This document shows positions 23,382 to 34,197 of a DNA stretch of 64,000 nucleotides, piece by piece. Origin of the DNA: Stutzerimonas stutzeri. Lineage in GTDB: Bacteria > Pseudomonadota > Gammaproteobacteria > Pseudomonadales > Pseudomonadaceae. The first letter of the stretch is position 1, and each line of letters opens with the position of its first letter. The notes under the pieces are model-generated. The model saw only the letters and a list, made by a program, of their open reading frames with translations, searched no databases and had not been told where the DNA came from. The position numbers and the translations under genes were made by a program. The stretch is from contig NZ_POUL01000001.1 of assembly GCF_002890895.1 (NCBI RefSeq), positions 496,001-560,000 on the forward strand. The letters are read 5' to 3'.

Positions 23382-24880
23382 GCCTCACCTCCCTGAATGA
23401 TTTGCATATAAGGCCCCAGATCGAACAGCTGCGCTGCCGTCGCTTGCATATAGGCCTGAATCGGCTGCGCCACCACGACCAACAACACGCTGCCCAACAG
23501 CAATCCGAAGCTGGCCACCACGCGCACTCGATCCGCAGGTCGCCCCACGCTGACCGCTTCACTTGGCCGCCAGAAGACCATACTGCCGGCTCGGCTTAGC
23601 GCGATGACCATCCCTAACCCGCCCACCAGCACCACAGGCCACAGCAGCAGGGCGTCGACTCCAGCAGGCACAGCCTGCAGCAGCATCACCTTGCCGATGA
23701 ATCCTGAAAAAGGCGGGAGCCCGGCGATCGAAATCGCACCGGCAAAAAACAATGCCCCCAGCATCAATGGCTGCTTGAGCGCTGGTGCCGAAAGCAGCTC
23801 TGAGGCCATATCGCCGCGCTGGCGAGCAATGAGGTCAGCGAGCAGGAACAAACCTCCGGAAACCAGAGTGCTGTGCACCAAGTAATACAGGGCAGCACTG
23901 AGGCCCGCCTCTGACCCCAGCGCGATACCGGCCAACAGGGTGCCCACCGAAACCACCACCAGATAGGACAGCAGGACCTGCAGATTGCGGGCCGCCAGCG
24001 CACCCAGTACGCCGCCGATCAGCGTGAGCATCGATAGTGGCCACAACCAGTCGAGGACCATGTTGCTCAGTACACCCGCTTCGCTGCCGAAAATCAGTGT
24101 GAAGACTCGCACGATGGCGTAGAGCCCAAGCTTGGTCATGATCGCGAACAACGCCGCCACTGGCGCAGTCGCCGCGGCGTAGGCTCGTGGTAGCCAGAAA
24201 TACAGCGGCAGAATCGCGCCCTTCAGTGCGAAAACCACTAGCAACAAGTAGCCCGCCGCAGCGAGAAGCGGCGCGTCGGCCGGGTCGGCCGCACTCACCC
24301 GCCCCGCCAAGTCGGCCATGTTCAAGGTTCCGGTCAGGCCATAAAGCATGCTGACGCCGATCAGAAACAGCGATGAACCCAGCAGGTTCAGCACAACGTA
24401 GTGGATGCCCGCCTGCACGCGCTTCGCGCCGTGGCCATGAAGCAACAGCGCGTAGGACGAGATCAACAGGATCTCGAAGAACACGAAGAGATTAAACAGA
24501 TCACCAGTCAGAAAAGCGCCGTTGATGCCTGCCAGCTGGAACTGAAACAACGCATGGAAGTTCGGGCCGCGCTCGTCATCTCCACGCGCGGCATAAAGCA
24601 CCGAAAAGCCAGCAAGCACCGCGGTCACCAGCAACATCAAGGCACTCAGCCGATCCAGCAACAGCATGATGCCGAACGGCGGCTGCCAGTCACCGAGACG
24701 ATACACGGACAGCTCGCCAGCATTTGCCTGCCAGGCCAGCCACAAGGCCAGCGGCACCAGCAGCCAGGTGGCGGTTACTGATAGCAAACGCTTAAGCGAT
24801 GCGCCACGGCGATGAATCAACAGCAAACTGCACCCGACCAACAGGGGCAGCAGGATCGGCATGATCAACGCATGATTCAT
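23378..24880 (-). CDS. mnhD: Mrp/Sha-type antiporter subunit D
   Basis: MnhD is related to the proton-pumping NuoN/NuoM subunits of respiratory complex I and is a likely site of ion translocation. The 500-residue protein has about 14 membrane helices, with the family segments LFVFFEILLISSYALLLHG and LKGAILPLYFWLPRAYAAA, where the Lys and Pro lie in a proton channel in relatives. It overlaps both mnhC and mnhE by ATGA junctions. Confidence 0.96.
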   Translation of the reverse strand: MNHALIMPILLPLLVGCSLLLIHRRGASLKRLLSVTATWLLVPLALWLAWQANAGELSVYRLGDWQPPFGIMLLLDRLSALMLLVTAVLAGFSVLYAARGDDERGPNFHALFQFQLAGINGAFLTGDLFNLFVFFEILLISSYALLLHGHGAKRVQAGIHYVVLNLLGSSLFLIGVSMLYGLTGTLNMADLAGRVSAADPADAPLLAAAGYLLLVVFALKGAILPLYFWLPRAYAAATAPVAALFAIMTKLGLYAIVRVFTLIFGSEAGVLSNMVLDWLWPLSMLTLIGGVLGALAARNLQVLLSYLVVVSVGTLLAGIALGSEAGLSAALYYLVHSTLVSGGLFLLADLIARQRGDMASELLSAPALKQPLMLGALFFAGAISIAGLPPFSGFIGKVMLLQAVPAGVDALLLWPVVLVGGLGMVIALSRAGSMVFWRPSEAVSVGRPADRVRVVASFGLLLGSVLLVVVAQPIQAYMQATAAQLFDLGPYMQIIQGGEA

Positions 24881-25206
24881 TTGCCCGGCTCCCGACCATC
24901 AACATGATCGGTACGCAGCTCGCCCAGACCGCGAAGGGCCAGTACCACAACGAATGCGGTCATGGCGAAGCCTATGACGATTGCAGTCAATACCAAGGCT
25001 TGCGGCAAGGGATCACCGTACTCGGCGCTCGCCCCGATGATTGCCGGAACCCCTGTCGAAAGACGCCCCATGGCGAATATGAAGAGATTCACTGCATATG
25101 AAATCAAGGTCAGCCCCATGACCACCGGAAATATCCGTGCACGTAGCAGCAAATACACGCCACTTGTCATCATCACGCCCAACGTGACCGCATAGACGAT
25201 TTCCAT
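24877..25206 (-). CDS. mnhC: Mrp/Sha-type antiporter subunit C
   Basis: MnhC is the NuoK-like subunit, 109 residues with three helices. ATG at 25206 ([19 protein letters not shown]) gives the family length, although the frame is open for 64 codons upstream inside the A/B gene. It starts on the last base of the preceding stop codon and ends overlapping mnhD, so the operon is tightly packed. Confidence 0.95.
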   Translation of the reverse strand: MEIVYAVTLGVMMTSGVYLLLRARIFPVVMGLTLISYAVNLFIFAMGRLSTGVPAIIGASAEYGDPLPQALVLTAIVIGFAMTAFVVVLALRGLGELRTDHVDGREPGK

Positions 25207-27998
25207 CAAACCACCTCCTTGCACGACTCGTCCTGACTGACATGACCGAGGTTGGAAAGAATCAGCAGTGTCGCCCCTACAACAGCCAAATACACACCGA
25301 GATCGAACAGCATCGCGGTTGCCAGCTCGAAGTCGCCAATTAACGGAAGATGAAAATGGCCGAAGGCCGAGGTCAGGAAGGGCCGACCGAACAACCAACT
25401 GCCGAGCCCGGTCAGACCGGCAATCAGCACACCAAGCCCGGCCACGCCGTGATAGCTGAACGGCTGACGCTGCTGCGCCCAGACCACACCATGAGAGATG
25501 TACTGCAGAATCAGGGCGACTGCTGTAATGAGCCCAGCGATGAAGCCACCTCCAGGCAGATTATGGCCGCGCAAAAAGATGAATACCGACACCAACAGCG
25601 CCATCGGCAACAGCACGCGCGACAGCGTGTCGAGGACCATCGGGTGCCTGTCGGTGGACCATAGCCGGCCGCCGTAATCCCTGACCGGGTGAGGCAGATG
25701 CAAGCCATGAAGCAGGCCATAGATCCCTACTGCGGCAATTGCCAACACGGCGATCTCGCCCAGAGTATCGAAGCCACGGAAGTCGACCAGGATGACGTTG
25801 ACCACGTTGGTTCCACCGCCTCCGGATACGCTGTTCTCGAGAAAGAACGAGGCGATGCTGTCATACGGCCGACTTAAGACCGCATAGGCAAGCAAGGCCA
25901 CCATGGTGCCAAAGGCCGACGCAATGATCAGATCACGGAAACTGCGCAGGCTGCTCGACTCGACCGGCGTTCGGTCCGGCATGAAAAACAAGGCCAGGAT
26001 CAGCAGGATGATCGTCACCACCTCAACTGAAATCTGAGTCAGGGCCAGATCCGGTGCCGAGTAACGGGCGAACACCAGGGCGACCAACAACCCCACCACA
26101 CTGAGCACCATCAGCGCCATGAGACGTCTGCGGTGAAAGATCACCGTCATTACCGACGCCAGGGCGAGTAATAGCATCCCGACAACGGTGATGCCGTCCA
26201 GCGGCGTCAGCGGTACAGCGCCGCGCAGCGCTTGTAGGGGGGTCAAGGCATACACAACTACCAGCAGCGAGCTGACCAGCATCAGCACCAAATACCGCTG
26301 CAACGATCCGTTCTCCATGCGCTCGGTCACCCAGCGCGCCGTTGCAGCTATGCCGCTGACCACCTGAGCAAAGACCTGCAGCGAATCGACACGCGGCAGC
26401 CCTTCATACCAGCGAAACGCCCACTTGCGCATCGAGTAGATCAACAGGCCACCGCCCAGCGCCACGAAACTCATCGCCAAGGGAAGGTTGAAGCCATGCC
26501 ATATGGCCAGACTGTAGTCAGGAACGTCACCGCCCAGGCTGCCGGCAACAGCCGCAGCCAACAAAGGTGCGACAGTGTAGGCCGGCAAGGTACCCACCAG
26601 CAGGCAAAGCAACACGAGGATCTCAACGGGAATCTTCATGTACCGCGCCGGCTCATGCGGCGGATATTTGGGCAGGTCGATCGGTTCGCCGTTGAAAAAT
26701 ACGTCGTGCACGAAGCGCAGCGAGTAAGCGACTGAAAAGGCACTCGCCAGCGTCGCCAGAGCCGGGATCGTCCAGTAAAAGCTACCCAACAGATGCTGGT
26801 CGAGCGTCTCGGCAAAGAACATCTCCTTGCTGAGAAAGCCGTTTAGCAGCGGCACGCCGGCCATCGCCAGCGACGCCACCATTGCCAGCGCCGCCGTGTG
26901 CGGCATGTACTTCAACATGCCGTTGATTCGCCGCATATCGCGAGTTCCGGTCTCGTGGTCAATGATCCCCGCGGCCATGAACAACGAAGCCTTGAACGTT
27001 GCGTGATTGATGATATGGAAGATCGCAGCCACCGGCCCGAGACGTGAATCGAGACCGAACAGCAAAGTGATCAGTCCCAGGTGACTGATGGTCGAATACG
27101 CCAGCAACCCTTTCAGGTCGTGCTGGAAGAGCGCCATGACCGCGCCGATCAGCAACGTCGCCAAGCCCGTCAAACTGACCAGATAAAACCACCATTCCGA
27201 ATCGGAAAGGGCCGGGTACATCCGCGCCAACAGAAACACGCCAGCCTTGACCATGGTCGCGGAGTGCAGAAATGCCGATACAGGGGTGGGCGCCGCCATC
27301 GCCTGTGGCAACCAGAAGTGAAACGGAAACTGCGCCGATTTGGTAAATACACCGAGCAGAATCAGAATCAAGGTCAGCGGATACAAGCCGCTGGCGCGGA
27401 TCAAATCACCCGACGCCAAGACAGTGCTTAGCTCGTAGCTGCCGACGATATGCCCGATCAGCAAAATACCCGCCAACAGCGCTAGCCCGCCGCCTCCTGT
27501 AATTGCGAGGGCCATGCGCGCGCCCTGGCGTGCATCGGAGCGGTAATTCCAAAAACCAATCAACAGGAACGACGAAAGGCTGGTCAGCTCCCAGAACATC
27601 AACATCAACAGAAGGTTTTCAGCTAGCACCACACCGAGCATGGCGCCCATGAACAATAGAAAGAAGCCGAAAAAGCGCCCCATCGGCTCGCTCTTCGACA
27701 GGTAATAGCGTGCATAAAGGATGACGAGCAGGCCGATGCCGAGAATCAGCAGCGCAAAGAGAAATCCCAGGCCGTCCAGCCTCAAACTGAGGTTCAACCC
27801 CAGCTCGGGAAGCCAGGGCAGGGACTGGACTTCCGTCTCGCCGCCAAACACGGCGGCACGCTTGGACAACAGCAATGCCAACGCCAGCAATGGGGCCAAA
27901 CCGGCACCGAATGCACAGGCAGATCGCCCAAACCGTTCAAGCAGCAACGGCAGGCATATGCCCAGGAATGGCAACGCGATGATCAGCGCAAGCGCCAT
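25206..27998 (-). CDS. mnhA: Mrp/Sha-type antiporter subunit A fused to subunit B
   Basis: This 930-residue protein is the large NuoL-like subunit, with the family segments [19 protein letters not shown] and [19 protein letters not shown]. The C-terminal part (about residues 790-930, from [19 protein letters not shown]) corresponds to the MrpB domain, so A and B are one protein and the operon has six genes, as in Pseudomonas Sha/Pha systems. The product pumps Na+, and possibly K+, out in exchange for protons, giving salt and alkali tolerance. It is the first gene of the operon; no clear promoter was found in the 130 nt upstream. Confidence 0.96.
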   Translation of the reverse strand: MALALIIALPFLGICLPLLLERFGRSACAFGAGLAPLLALALLLSKRAAVFGGETEVQSLPWLPELGLNLSLRLDGLGFLFALLILGIGLLVILYARYYLSKSEPMGRFFGFFLLFMGAMLGVVLAENLLLMLMFWELTSLSSFLLIGFWNYRSDARQGARMALAITGGGGLALLAGILLIGHIVGSYELSTVLASGDLIRASGLYPLTLILILLGVFTKSAQFPFHFWLPQAMAAPTPVSAFLHSATMVKAGVFLLARMYPALSDSEWWFYLVSLTGLATLLIGAVMALFQHDLKGLLAYSTISHLGLITLLFGLDSRLGPVAAIFHIINHATFKASLFMAAGIIDHETGTRDMRRINGMLKYMPHTAALAMVASLAMAGVPLLNGFLSKEMFFAETLDQHLLGSFYWTIPALATLASAFSVAYSLRFVHDVFFNGEPIDLPKYPPHEPARYMKIPVEILVLLCLLVGTLPAYTVAPLLAAAVAGSLGGDVPDYSLAIWHGFNLPLAMSFVALGGGLLIYSMRKWAFRWYEGLPRVDSLQVFAQVVSGIAATARWVTERMENGSLQRYLVLMLVSSLLVVVYALTPLQALRGAVPLTPLDGITVVGMLLLALASVMTVIFHRRRLMALMVLSVVGLLVALVFARYSAPDLALTQISVEVVTIILLILALFFMPDRTPVESSSLRSFRDLIIASAFGTMVALLAYAVLSRPYDSIASFFLENSVSGGGGTNVVNVILVDFRGFDTLGEIAVLAIAAVGIYGLLHGLHLPHPVRDYGGRLWSTDRHPMVLDTLSRVLLPMALLVSVFIFLRGHNLPGGGFIAGLITAVALILQYISHGVVWAQQRQPFSYHGVAGLGVLIAGLTGLGSWLFGRPFLTSAFGHFHLPLIGDFELATAMLFDLGVYLAVVGATLLILSNLGHVSQDESCKEVV

Positions 27999-28133
27999 GA
28001 GTAAAACCCCTTAAGCCGCGCGTGCGCACGGCAGTTATATCCCTTGGTCGGCCCTTCGCAGCCCGAAGGGGCATGGCGGTGTGCGCCGATTATCCATACC
28101 GACCGTAGCAACGTCATGGATTCAAGTATTTCG

Positions 28134-28185
28134 AAAAACAAAAAGCGCAGCCTAAACACCGTATCAGCCGGCATTCAGGCTGCGC
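28134..28185 (-). terminator. Rho-independent terminator of the glycine-zipper lipoprotein gene
   Basis: A perfect 9-bp inverted repeat (GCGCAGCCT/AGGCTGCGC, 28145-28153 and 28177-28185) is followed on the minus strand by TTTTTGTTTTT. The 23-nt loop can pair further. It lies about 100 nt past the lipoprotein stop and shields the antiporter operon from read-through. The rest of 27999-28287 shows no gene. Confidence 0.7.
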
Positions 28186-28287
28186 CCTGTCTTCAAATCC
28201 GCGTGGAAAAATTGCCTGCTATTCATCGCATCTGACTGGCGTCCGCGACAGCCCGTTGCTAATCCTCCCCGGCCAAGACGAACGGTA

Positions 28288-28749
28288 TCAGGGTGCGATA
28301 CGGCTCGTGCCATTGACCGTCATGATGCGCACGCGCTGACCGACACGAAACACCTGATTGGGCTCGACTTCCTGAACATAGGCGCGCATGTTGCCGTCAT
28401 CCTCACGCACCGTGATTTCAACGCCTTGAGCCCGTGTGATCCCCTCCTCCGCTGCTGAACCGAGCATACCGCCGGCCAGTGCGCCGATCACCGCCGCCAC
28501 GGCACTGCCCCGACCGCCACCAACCCCGCTACCAGCAATACCACCGACCACAGCGCCTGCGCCGGTACCGATCGGGGTCTTGGTCCCTTCGAGCTTGACC
28601 GGGCGCAATGACTCGATCGTGCCATAACGTACCGTCTGGACGGTCCGCGCCTCGTCGCGGGAATAGCTATCCCCGGTAAGGTTGGAAGTACAACCGCCGA
28701 CGGCAAGCGCCACGACGGTGAACGAAGCAACAACGATAGAGTGGCGCAT
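28288..28749 (-). CDS. Glycine-zipper outer-membrane lipoprotein (SlyB-like)
   Basis: The 153-residue product has a lipoprotein signal peptide with a lipobox ending VGGC (Cys20). A glycine-zipper segment of two hydrophobic stretches follows (GAGAVVGGIAGSGVGG, then AVIGALAGGMLGSAAEEG). A C-terminal beta-rich domain (RVGQRVRIMTVNG) resembles SlyB/PcpL-type proteins. Such lipoproteins stabilise the outer membrane and often respond to Mg2+ limitation or envelope stress. It has its own terminator and is transcribed apart from the antiporter operon. Confidence 0.85.
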   Translation of the reverse strand: MRHSIVVASFTVVALAVGGCTSNLTGDSYSRDEARTVQTVRYGTIESLRPVKLEGTKTPIGTGAGAVVGGIAGSGVGGGRGSAVAAVIGALAGGMLGSAAEEGITRAQGVEITVREDDGNMRAYVQEVEPNQVFRVGQRVRIMTVNGTSRIAP

Positions 28750-28924
28750 AGGTACTCTCCTGGGAAACGAGGTTGAACCCGACCGTGGTCAGTCGGTGCG
28801 GCGAAGAAACACTTGGCAACCGCCTCGACCTGACTCAGCATTCATTCAACTAGGACCGTACTTTACCCGAGGCGATCCCGTCCCGCATGCAGGGCGCTCG
28901 CTCAAGCTGTACTCGAGACTATCT

Positions 28925-29161
28925 ATGGACTACTTCATTATCACCATCGTTACGCTGGCCGGGCTGGTTTTCCATGCCTGGCTGTTCATCCGATTCAGAC
29001 GCTGGGCGGACCGGGACCTGGCGCTTTCGTTGGCAGGAGATGACCCACAGAAGCGAGCGTGGGTCTTGCAGCGCCTTTCAGCTGCGAAAGATGCGCGCGT
29101 CAAACGTAAGGACTTGCAAGCATGGCTGGAAAGCGAATTAGCGCTCTACAACGAGCGCTGA
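28925..29161 (+). CDS. Small single-helix membrane protein, unknown function
   Basis: The 78-residue product begins with a membrane helix (MDYFIITIVTLAGLVFHAWL) followed by a charged cytoplasmic tail of about 55 residues rich in Arg, Lys and Asp. I place the start at the ATG at 28925 since the longer frame upstream overlaps the divergent lipoprotein. The ribosome site is weak. I do not recognise a family. It is divergent from the lipoprotein gene and convergent with pdxH. Confidence 0.7.
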   Translation: MDYFIITIVTLAGLVFHAWLFIRFRRWADRDLALSLAGDDPQKRAWVLQRLSAAKDARVKRKDLQAWLESELALYNER

Positions 29162-29164
29162 CAT

Positions 29165-29189
29165 GAAAAAGAGGCCGCAACCGGCCTCT
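29165..29189 (-). terminator. Rho-independent terminator of pdxH
   Basis: An 8-bp stem AGAGGCCG/CGGCCTCT with a 4-nt loop (29170-29189) is followed on the minus strand by TTTTTC. It lies 22 nt past the pdxH stop and immediately beyond the convergent small gene, which it may also help to end. Confidence 0.75.
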
Positions 29190-29211
29190 GATCAAAAGCT
29201 GAGCCCTCGGC

Positions 29212-29859
29212 TCAGGGCGCCAGACGCTCGCGCTGCCAGTTGCTGGCCAGGCGTCGATAGTTCAGCCGGTCATGCAGACGGCTGGGACGTCCCTGCCAGA
29301 ACTCCATTCGCTCCGGCAGCAAACGATAACCGCCCCAATGAGGCGGGCAATGCGGGGCCTGGTCCAGAAAGCGCTGCTCCGTCTCGGCGAGAAGCCGTTC
29401 AAGCTCGGCACGATCGCGAATCACATGGCTTTGGGGTGAAGCCCAAGCGCCAAGGCGGCTACCCAGCGGACGCACCTGATAGTAAGCATCCGACTCGGCC
29501 GCGCTGACCTTCTCGACCCGTCCCTCGATACGTACCTGACGCTCTAGGCTGGGCCAGAAGAAGGTCATCGCAGCGAACGGACATGCTTCCAGCTGCTCGG
29601 CCTTGGCACTGTCATAGTTGCTGAAAAAGGTGAAGCCACGTTCATCCAATGCTTTGAGCAGAAGCACTCGGCAATGGGGGCGACCCTCGGCGTCTACCGT
29701 CGCCAAGGTCATGGCATTCGGTTCGACAGGCGGCTGCTCCGTTTGCACCGCATCCTGAAACCACTGCCGAAAGAGTTCGAACGGCTCTTCCGGCGCGTTC
29801 ACTTCACTGAGTCCGTCACGCGTGTAATCGCGGCGCATATCGGCCAAGGATTGGGTCAT
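29212..29859 (-). CDS. pdxH: Pyridoxine/pyridoxamine 5'-phosphate oxidase
   Basis: PdxH is an FMN flavoenzyme that oxidises pyridoxine or pyridoxamine phosphate to pyridoxal phosphate. The protein is 215 residues. Family segments include [20 protein letters not shown] (FMN site), [20 protein letters not shown] and the C-terminal [19 protein letters not shown] followed by RLHDR. It stands alone, 113 nt from the next gene on the same strand. Confidence 0.97.
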   Translation of the reverse strand: MTQSLADMRRDYTRDGLSEVNAPEEPFELFRQWFQDAVQTEQPPVEPNAMTLATVDAEGRPHCRVLLLKALDERGFTFFSNYDSAKAEQLEACPFAAMTFFWPSLERQVRIEGRVEKVSAAESDAYYQVRPLGSRLGAWASPQSHVIRDRAELERLLAETEQRFLDQAPHCPPHWGGYRLLPERMEFWQGRPSRLHDRLNYRRLASNWQRERLAP

Positions 29860-29972
29860 CGCTGGTTTCCTGGAAGACAGTTGAAGCCAAAGCTTACCGG
29901 CTCTATGCCTTACCCCGCTTGATTCAACGCAAAAGTAGGCCGAATGGGCAGCGCGTCGATGACAGCGCCAAG

Positions 29973-30602
29973 TTATTTGGCTTTGCTGACTTCTGCGGCA
30001 GCGACTTGGGTCGGCTTGGCCGGCGCCTCGCTGTACTGGGTAATCAGTGCCAGCAAGGTTGGCTGAGGAGCCAGGACCATCTCGACACGCCTGTTCAGAG
30101 CACGGCCTTCTTCGTGCTCGTTTGAAGCACGCGGCATATCTGAACCCAGCCCACGAATGCGCAGCCGGTCGTGTTTCAAGCCACTCAACCGGAAAATTGC
30201 CGCTACGGCACCGGCACGCTGGCGGCTGATGTCGCGGTTAAGATCGGTCGGTCCCGTACTGTCAGCATGGCCAACCACAACCACGGCGGTCTTCTCGTCG
30301 CCTTCCACCAATTTCGCCACCCGACTAAGCGGGCCAAGCGTTACAGGCAGCAGCATGCCGGGGCGGTCGGGGTTGAAGGAGCCATCGACAGGTGCGGTGA
30401 CCACTAATACGCCCTCACGGCGCTCAAGCTCGAAATGACTGTCCTTCAACGCATCGCGAAGGCGCGGCTCGTACCCATCCAACCAGGCAGCGTCAATCAC
30501 AGAACTCGGCGCAGCAACCACTTCCACCGGCTTTTCGTCGTTGGAGCTGCAGCCGGCAATGACCATACAGAGTACAAGAGAGGCGCTTTTCAGCAGGTTC
30601 AT
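29973..30602 (-). CDS. OmpA-family lipoprotein
   Basis: The 208-residue product begins with a lipoprotein signal ([20 protein letters not shown], lipobox IAGC). It then has a linker domain and a C-terminal OmpA-like peptidoglycan-binding domain ([20 protein letters not shown], followed by RQRAGAV), where the Asp and Arg bind meso-diaminopimelate. It probably anchors the outer membrane to the wall. The ATG at 30602 was preferred over a start 22 codons upstream as it gives the lipoprotein signal. Confidence 0.88.
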   Translation of the reverse strand: MNLLKSASLVLCMVIAGCSSNDEKPVEVVAAPSSVIDAAWLDGYEPRLRDALKDSHFELERREGVLVVTAPVDGSFNPDRPGMLLPVTLGPLSRVAKLVEGDEKTAVVVVGHADSTGPTDLNRDISRQRAGAVAAIFRLSGLKHDRLRIRGLGSDMPRASNEHEEGRALNRRVEMVLAPQPTLLALITQYSEAPAKPTQVAAAEVSKAK

Positions 30603-30738
30603 GAGCCAATTTCCGTGGAAGAGGGTTGCGAAAACAAACTGCGCGGGTTGAACACGCAGCTTAAGCAAGGATTTGACTCAAATTGTGGACGCAGGTCCTT
30701 GTTCTGCAAAGTCTCACCCAGCCAAACAGACGAGTGGT

Positions 30739-31887
30739 TCAACCGATACATGCCTTGACTACACGTGCCAGAGATTGCGCGCGTGGATCCATCAGCACGT
30801 AAGGACCCATGGTGTTGGTGACAAAGCCGAAGGCCACTTCGCGCTGAGGATCGGCGAAACCGATGCAACCGCCGGCCCCCGGGTGGCCGAAGGCGCCCGG
30901 CCCCATTCCGAAGGTGGCGTTCTCAACGTCCGGCTGGTCTAGCCAGCAGCCTAGCGCGAAACGAGTCCGGGTGAGCAGCGTGCGGTCCTCACCGATGCAG
31001 TGTTCTCGCGTCATCTCGTCCAGCAGCTGGTAATCAAGCAGCTCCCCACGCAACAGGCCGTCATAAAAGCCCGCCAACGATCGCGCATTACCATGCCCGT
31101 TGGCAGCTGGCTGTGCCATTCGACGCCACTCCGGCTTATTCGCGCTGTTCATGATCGACGGTGGATTGGTAAAGGCGAGAGCCGTGAGCGACTGCGGATC
31201 GCACATCAGGGCTTTGATTACCCGTTGGGCAGCTGCGTCGCCAAGGTTGTTTTTCTCCCGTGTCAGATAACCGACTCGGTCAAACTCGCTATCGGCCAGA
31301 CCGATATGGAAATCGAGCCCCAAAGGCCGAGCGGTGCGCGCAACTATCGCTTCACCCGGCTCACGGCCGTCGGCACGACGGATCAGTTCGCCTAGCAACC
31401 AACCATAGGTGATTGCGGCATAGCCGTGACCTTCACCTGGCGTCCACCAGGGCGTCTCGGCTGCGAGCGCCGCAGTCATCTTTTCCCAATCGTACAGAGC
31501 TTCGGGCGGTAGCGGCTGGCGAACCGCCGGCAGCCCGGCCTGGTGGCTGAGCAGTTGCCGTAGCGTGATGTCCTGTTTGCCGTTGACACCAAATTCCGGC
31601 CACACACGGGCAACCGGCTCATCCAGCTGCAGCTTGCCCTCCGCGACTAACTGCAGGGCAGCCACCGCGGTGAACGTCTTGGTGCAAGAAAACAGATTGA
31701 CCAGGGTGTCGCTCTGCCAAGCCTGTTCACCGGCATTATCTGCGACGCCAGCCCACAGATCGACGACGGTTTCGCCACCAACCTTCACGCAGACAGCGGC
31801 GCCACGCTGCTGGGTCCGCACGAAAAGCTCGCTGAATGCGTCCCTGACCGCTTCGAAACGAAGATCGAAATACCCCTGAATTTGCAC
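30739..31887 (-). CDS. Beta-lactamase-fold serine hydrolase/esterase (EstB-type)
   Basis: The 382-residue protein belongs to the class C beta-lactamase/penicillin-binding-protein-like family that contains family VIII esterases. The SxxK catalytic motif is SCTK at residues 67-70 (VNLFSCTKTFTAVAAL), and a tyrosine motif appears in GYAAITYGWLLGELIRRADG. There is no signal peptide, so an intracellular esterase or peptidase is more likely than a beta-lactamase. No ATG fits; GTG at 31887 has an AAGGAG site 8 nt upstream and was taken as start. Confidence 0.87.
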   Translation of the reverse strand: MQIQGYFDLRFEAVRDAFSELFVRTQQRGAAVCVKVGGETVVDLWAGVADNAGEQAWQSDTLVNLFSCTKTFTAVAALQLVAEGKLQLDEPVARVWPEFGVNGKQDITLRQLLSHQAGLPAVRQPLPPEALYDWEKMTAALAAETPWWTPGEGHGYAAITYGWLLGELIRRADGREPGEAIVARTARPLGLDFHIGLADSEFDRVGYLTREKNNLGDAAAQRVIKALMCDPQSLTALAFTNPPSIMNSANKPEWRRMAQPAANGHGNARSLAGFYDGLLRGELLDYQLLDEMTREHCIGEDRTLLTRTRFALGCWLDQPDVENATFGMGPGAFGHPGAGGCIGFADPQREVAFGFVTNTMGPYVLMDPRAQSLARVVKACIG

Positions 31888-32025
31888 GTTTGTGCTCCTT
31901 ACCAGGCTGATGGATTCAGCGCATTGTTCCAGTCACACCGAATCTGGCAAACAAATTCGAGTTCGCTGAAGAGACAATCATTCACTTGAATAACGGCGCA
32001 TCTTGCTCGCTAGGCCAACATGCCA

Positions 32026-34170
32026 CTAACCGATCTCGCGGCGGAACGGCGGCAACGCATTGAGGATGGCCTTTCCGTAGCGCTGCGTGACGACCCGGCG
32101 ATCCAGCAGCGTGATCGTGCCGCGGTCCTCCTCAGTACGTAGCAGCCTTCCGCAGGCCTGTACGAGGCGCAAGGAGGCATCAGGTACGGCGATTTCCATG
32201 AAGGGATTACCGCCTCGCGCCTCGATCCACTCGGCCAACGCTGCTTCGACCGGGTCATCGGGTACAGCAAACGGAATCTTGGCAATCACCACGTGTTCGC
32301 AATACGCACCAGGGAGGTCGACTCCCTCTGCAAAGCTGGCGAGCCCGAACAGCACGCTCTTCTCGCCATCGTCCACGCGCGCCTTGTGCTTGTTAAGGGT
32401 CTCCTGCTTGGACAGATTGCCCTGAATGAGCACCCGCCGTCGCCAGTCCCGCTCCAGCCCGTCGAAAACGTCCTGCATCTGTTTACGCGACGAAAAAAGT
32501 ACCAGCGTGCCGCGTGAAGCCTCCACCAGCTGCGGCAGATCCCGTACGATCGCAGCTGTGTGTGCAGCGGCATCCCGCGGGTCGGCCTTGAGATCGGGCA
32601 CTCTCAGTACGCCAGCGTCGGCATGATGGAACGGGCTCGGCACCACCGCCGTAACAGCACAACGTGGCAACCCGGCACGCATGCGGTAGCGATCGAAACT
32701 GTTCAGTGCGGTGAGCGTGGCCGATGTTACCAGCGCGCCGTAGCAGACGTTCCACAGATTGCGGCGCAACGTCTCGGCCGCAAGGATCGGACTGGCGTTG
32801 ACTTCGATATCGAACAGAGCGCCACCATCGGCCAGTGTCAGCCAGCGCGCCATGGGTGGGCTGTCTTCTGGATCGTCGACCGTGAAGGCCGTCCACAGCT
32901 CCCAGTTGCCCTGGGCCCGAGTGAGCAGACTGCCGAATAATGGATACCACTCCTCGGCCTGATGGCTGGCGATGCCCACACCCGTTTCGCCATCCATCGC
33001 CTCTTTGAGCAACTCGGTCAGCCGGGTGAACAGATCGTTCAGCTTGGCGAAGCCCTTTTTCAGCTCGATACCCAGCTCGATCAGATGCTCCGGGACCACA
33101 CCACCCACGAACCGATGACGAGGCCGCTCGCGGCCCTCCATGTCTTCGCCGGCTCGGAAGTCAGCCAGCTGTTCGCAGGCACTGAACATGAATTGCTGTT
33201 GACTGCGAAGGTCTCGGGCGATTTCCGGAACCGCCTCGATCAGCCGGCCGAGATCGCCCGGCAGCGGATGCTGGGCGAGCAGCTTGGTCAGGTTCTTTTC
33301 GACCTGGGCAAGCCACTCGGCGGTAGAACGCAGGCGGGTGAAATGAGCGAAATGCCCGATCGCCTTATCCGGCAGATGATGGCCTTCGTCAAAGACATAG
33401 AGTGTGTCGCGCGGATCGGGCAGCACCGCCCCACCACCCAACGCGAGGTCTGCGAGCACCATGTCATGATTGGTGACGATGACGTCAACCTTGGTCATGC
33501 CTTCGCGCGCTTTGTAGAAGGCGCACTGCTGAAAGTTGGGGCAGTGGCGCCCGGTGCATTGACTGTGATCCGTGGTCAGGCGCGCCCAGTCGGGATCAGC
33601 CAACTCTTCAGGCCAACTGTCGCGATCACCATCCCAGCGGTTGCCTGCGAGCTTCTCGATCATGCTTCCGAAGAGCTTTTCGCTCCGCTCGTCCACATCG
33701 ATGCGAAAGCCCTCTTCTTCGAACAATTGAGCGGTTGCGCTCTGCGCCTGCCCTTCCTGCAGCAGTGCGTCGAGTTTGGACAGGCAAAGATAACGACCGC
33801 GTCCCTTGGCCAGAGCAAAGGAAAAGCTCAGGCCGCTATTGCGCATCAGATCCGGCAGATCCTTGTGCACAATCTGCTCTTGCAACGCGACCGTAGCTGT
33901 TGCGATCACCAAGCGCTTGCCCGCCGCTTTGGCCGTCGGAATGGCAGCCAGGCTATAGGCGACAGTCTTGCCGGTGCCAGTGCCAGCCTCGACCGCGACG
34001 ACAGCGGGCTCCCCATCGCGCCGCCCCTCATCGTCGGCCTTGATCGCACCGAGCACTTTCGCCACTTCGGCGATCATCAGACGCTGGCCATAACGGGGCT
34101 TGAGGCCCTTGGCTTCGAGAAACTGGGAGTAGGCGCCCTGGATCTGGGACTTGAGTTCAGTGCTGAGCAT
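32026..34170 (-). CDS. dinG: ATP-dependent DNA helicase DinG
   Basis: DinG is an XPD-like 5'-3' helicase with an iron-sulphur cluster, which unwinds R-loops and helps forks pass transcription complexes. The 714-residue length matches E. coli DinG. Walker A is EAGTGTGKT at residues 61-69, the DEGH box starts at D261, and four cysteines at 129, 205, 210 and 216 have the spacing of the 4Fe-4S site. The C-terminal helicase motif VQACGRLLRTEEDRG is present. A near-consensus LexA box lies 12 nt upstream of the start, so damage induction is expected. Confidence 0.95.
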   Translation of the reverse strand: MLSTELKSQIQGAYSQFLEAKGLKPRYGQRLMIAEVAKVLGAIKADDEGRRDGEPAVVAVEAGTGTGKTVAYSLAAIPTAKAAGKRLVIATATVALQEQIVHKDLPDLMRNSGLSFSFALAKGRGRYLCLSKLDALLQEGQAQSATAQLFEEEGFRIDVDERSEKLFGSMIEKLAGNRWDGDRDSWPEELADPDWARLTTDHSQCTGRHCPNFQQCAFYKAREGMTKVDVIVTNHDMVLADLALGGGAVLPDPRDTLYVFDEGHHLPDKAIGHFAHFTRLRSTAEWLAQVEKNLTKLLAQHPLPGDLGRLIEAVPEIARDLRSQQQFMFSACEQLADFRAGEDMEGRERPRHRFVGGVVPEHLIELGIELKKGFAKLNDLFTRLTELLKEAMDGETGVGIASHQAEEWYPLFGSLLTRAQGNWELWTAFTVDDPEDSPPMARWLTLADGGALFDIEVNASPILAAETLRRNLWNVCYGALVTSATLTALNSFDRYRMRAGLPRCAVTAVVPSPFHHADAGVLRVPDLKADPRDAAAHTAAIVRDLPQLVEASRGTLVLFSSRKQMQDVFDGLERDWRRRVLIQGNLSKQETLNKHKARVDDGEKSVLFGLASFAEGVDLPGAYCEHVVIAKIPFAVPDDPVEAALAEWIEARGGNPFMEIAVPDASLRLVQACGRLLRTEEDRGTITLLDRRVVTQRYGKAILNALPPFRREIG

Positions 34171-34181
34171 GGGCGCGGATG

Positions 34182-34197
34182 CTGTATATATTTTCAG
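34182..34197. promoter_or_regulatory. LexA (SOS) box upstream of dinG
   Basis: CTGTATATATTTTCAG fits the CTG-N10-CAG core and the AT-rich centre of the gammaproteobacterial SOS box, CTGTATATATATACAG. It lies 12 nt before the dinG start and 60 nt before the divergent membrane-protein gene at 34257, so LexA may also affect that gene. Confidence 0.85.

Noticed and set aside
27999..28133. Possible promoter for the antiporter operon (GATAAT near 28091-28096)
   Set aside because: The -10-like hexamer has no -35 at a usable distance, so I did not list it.
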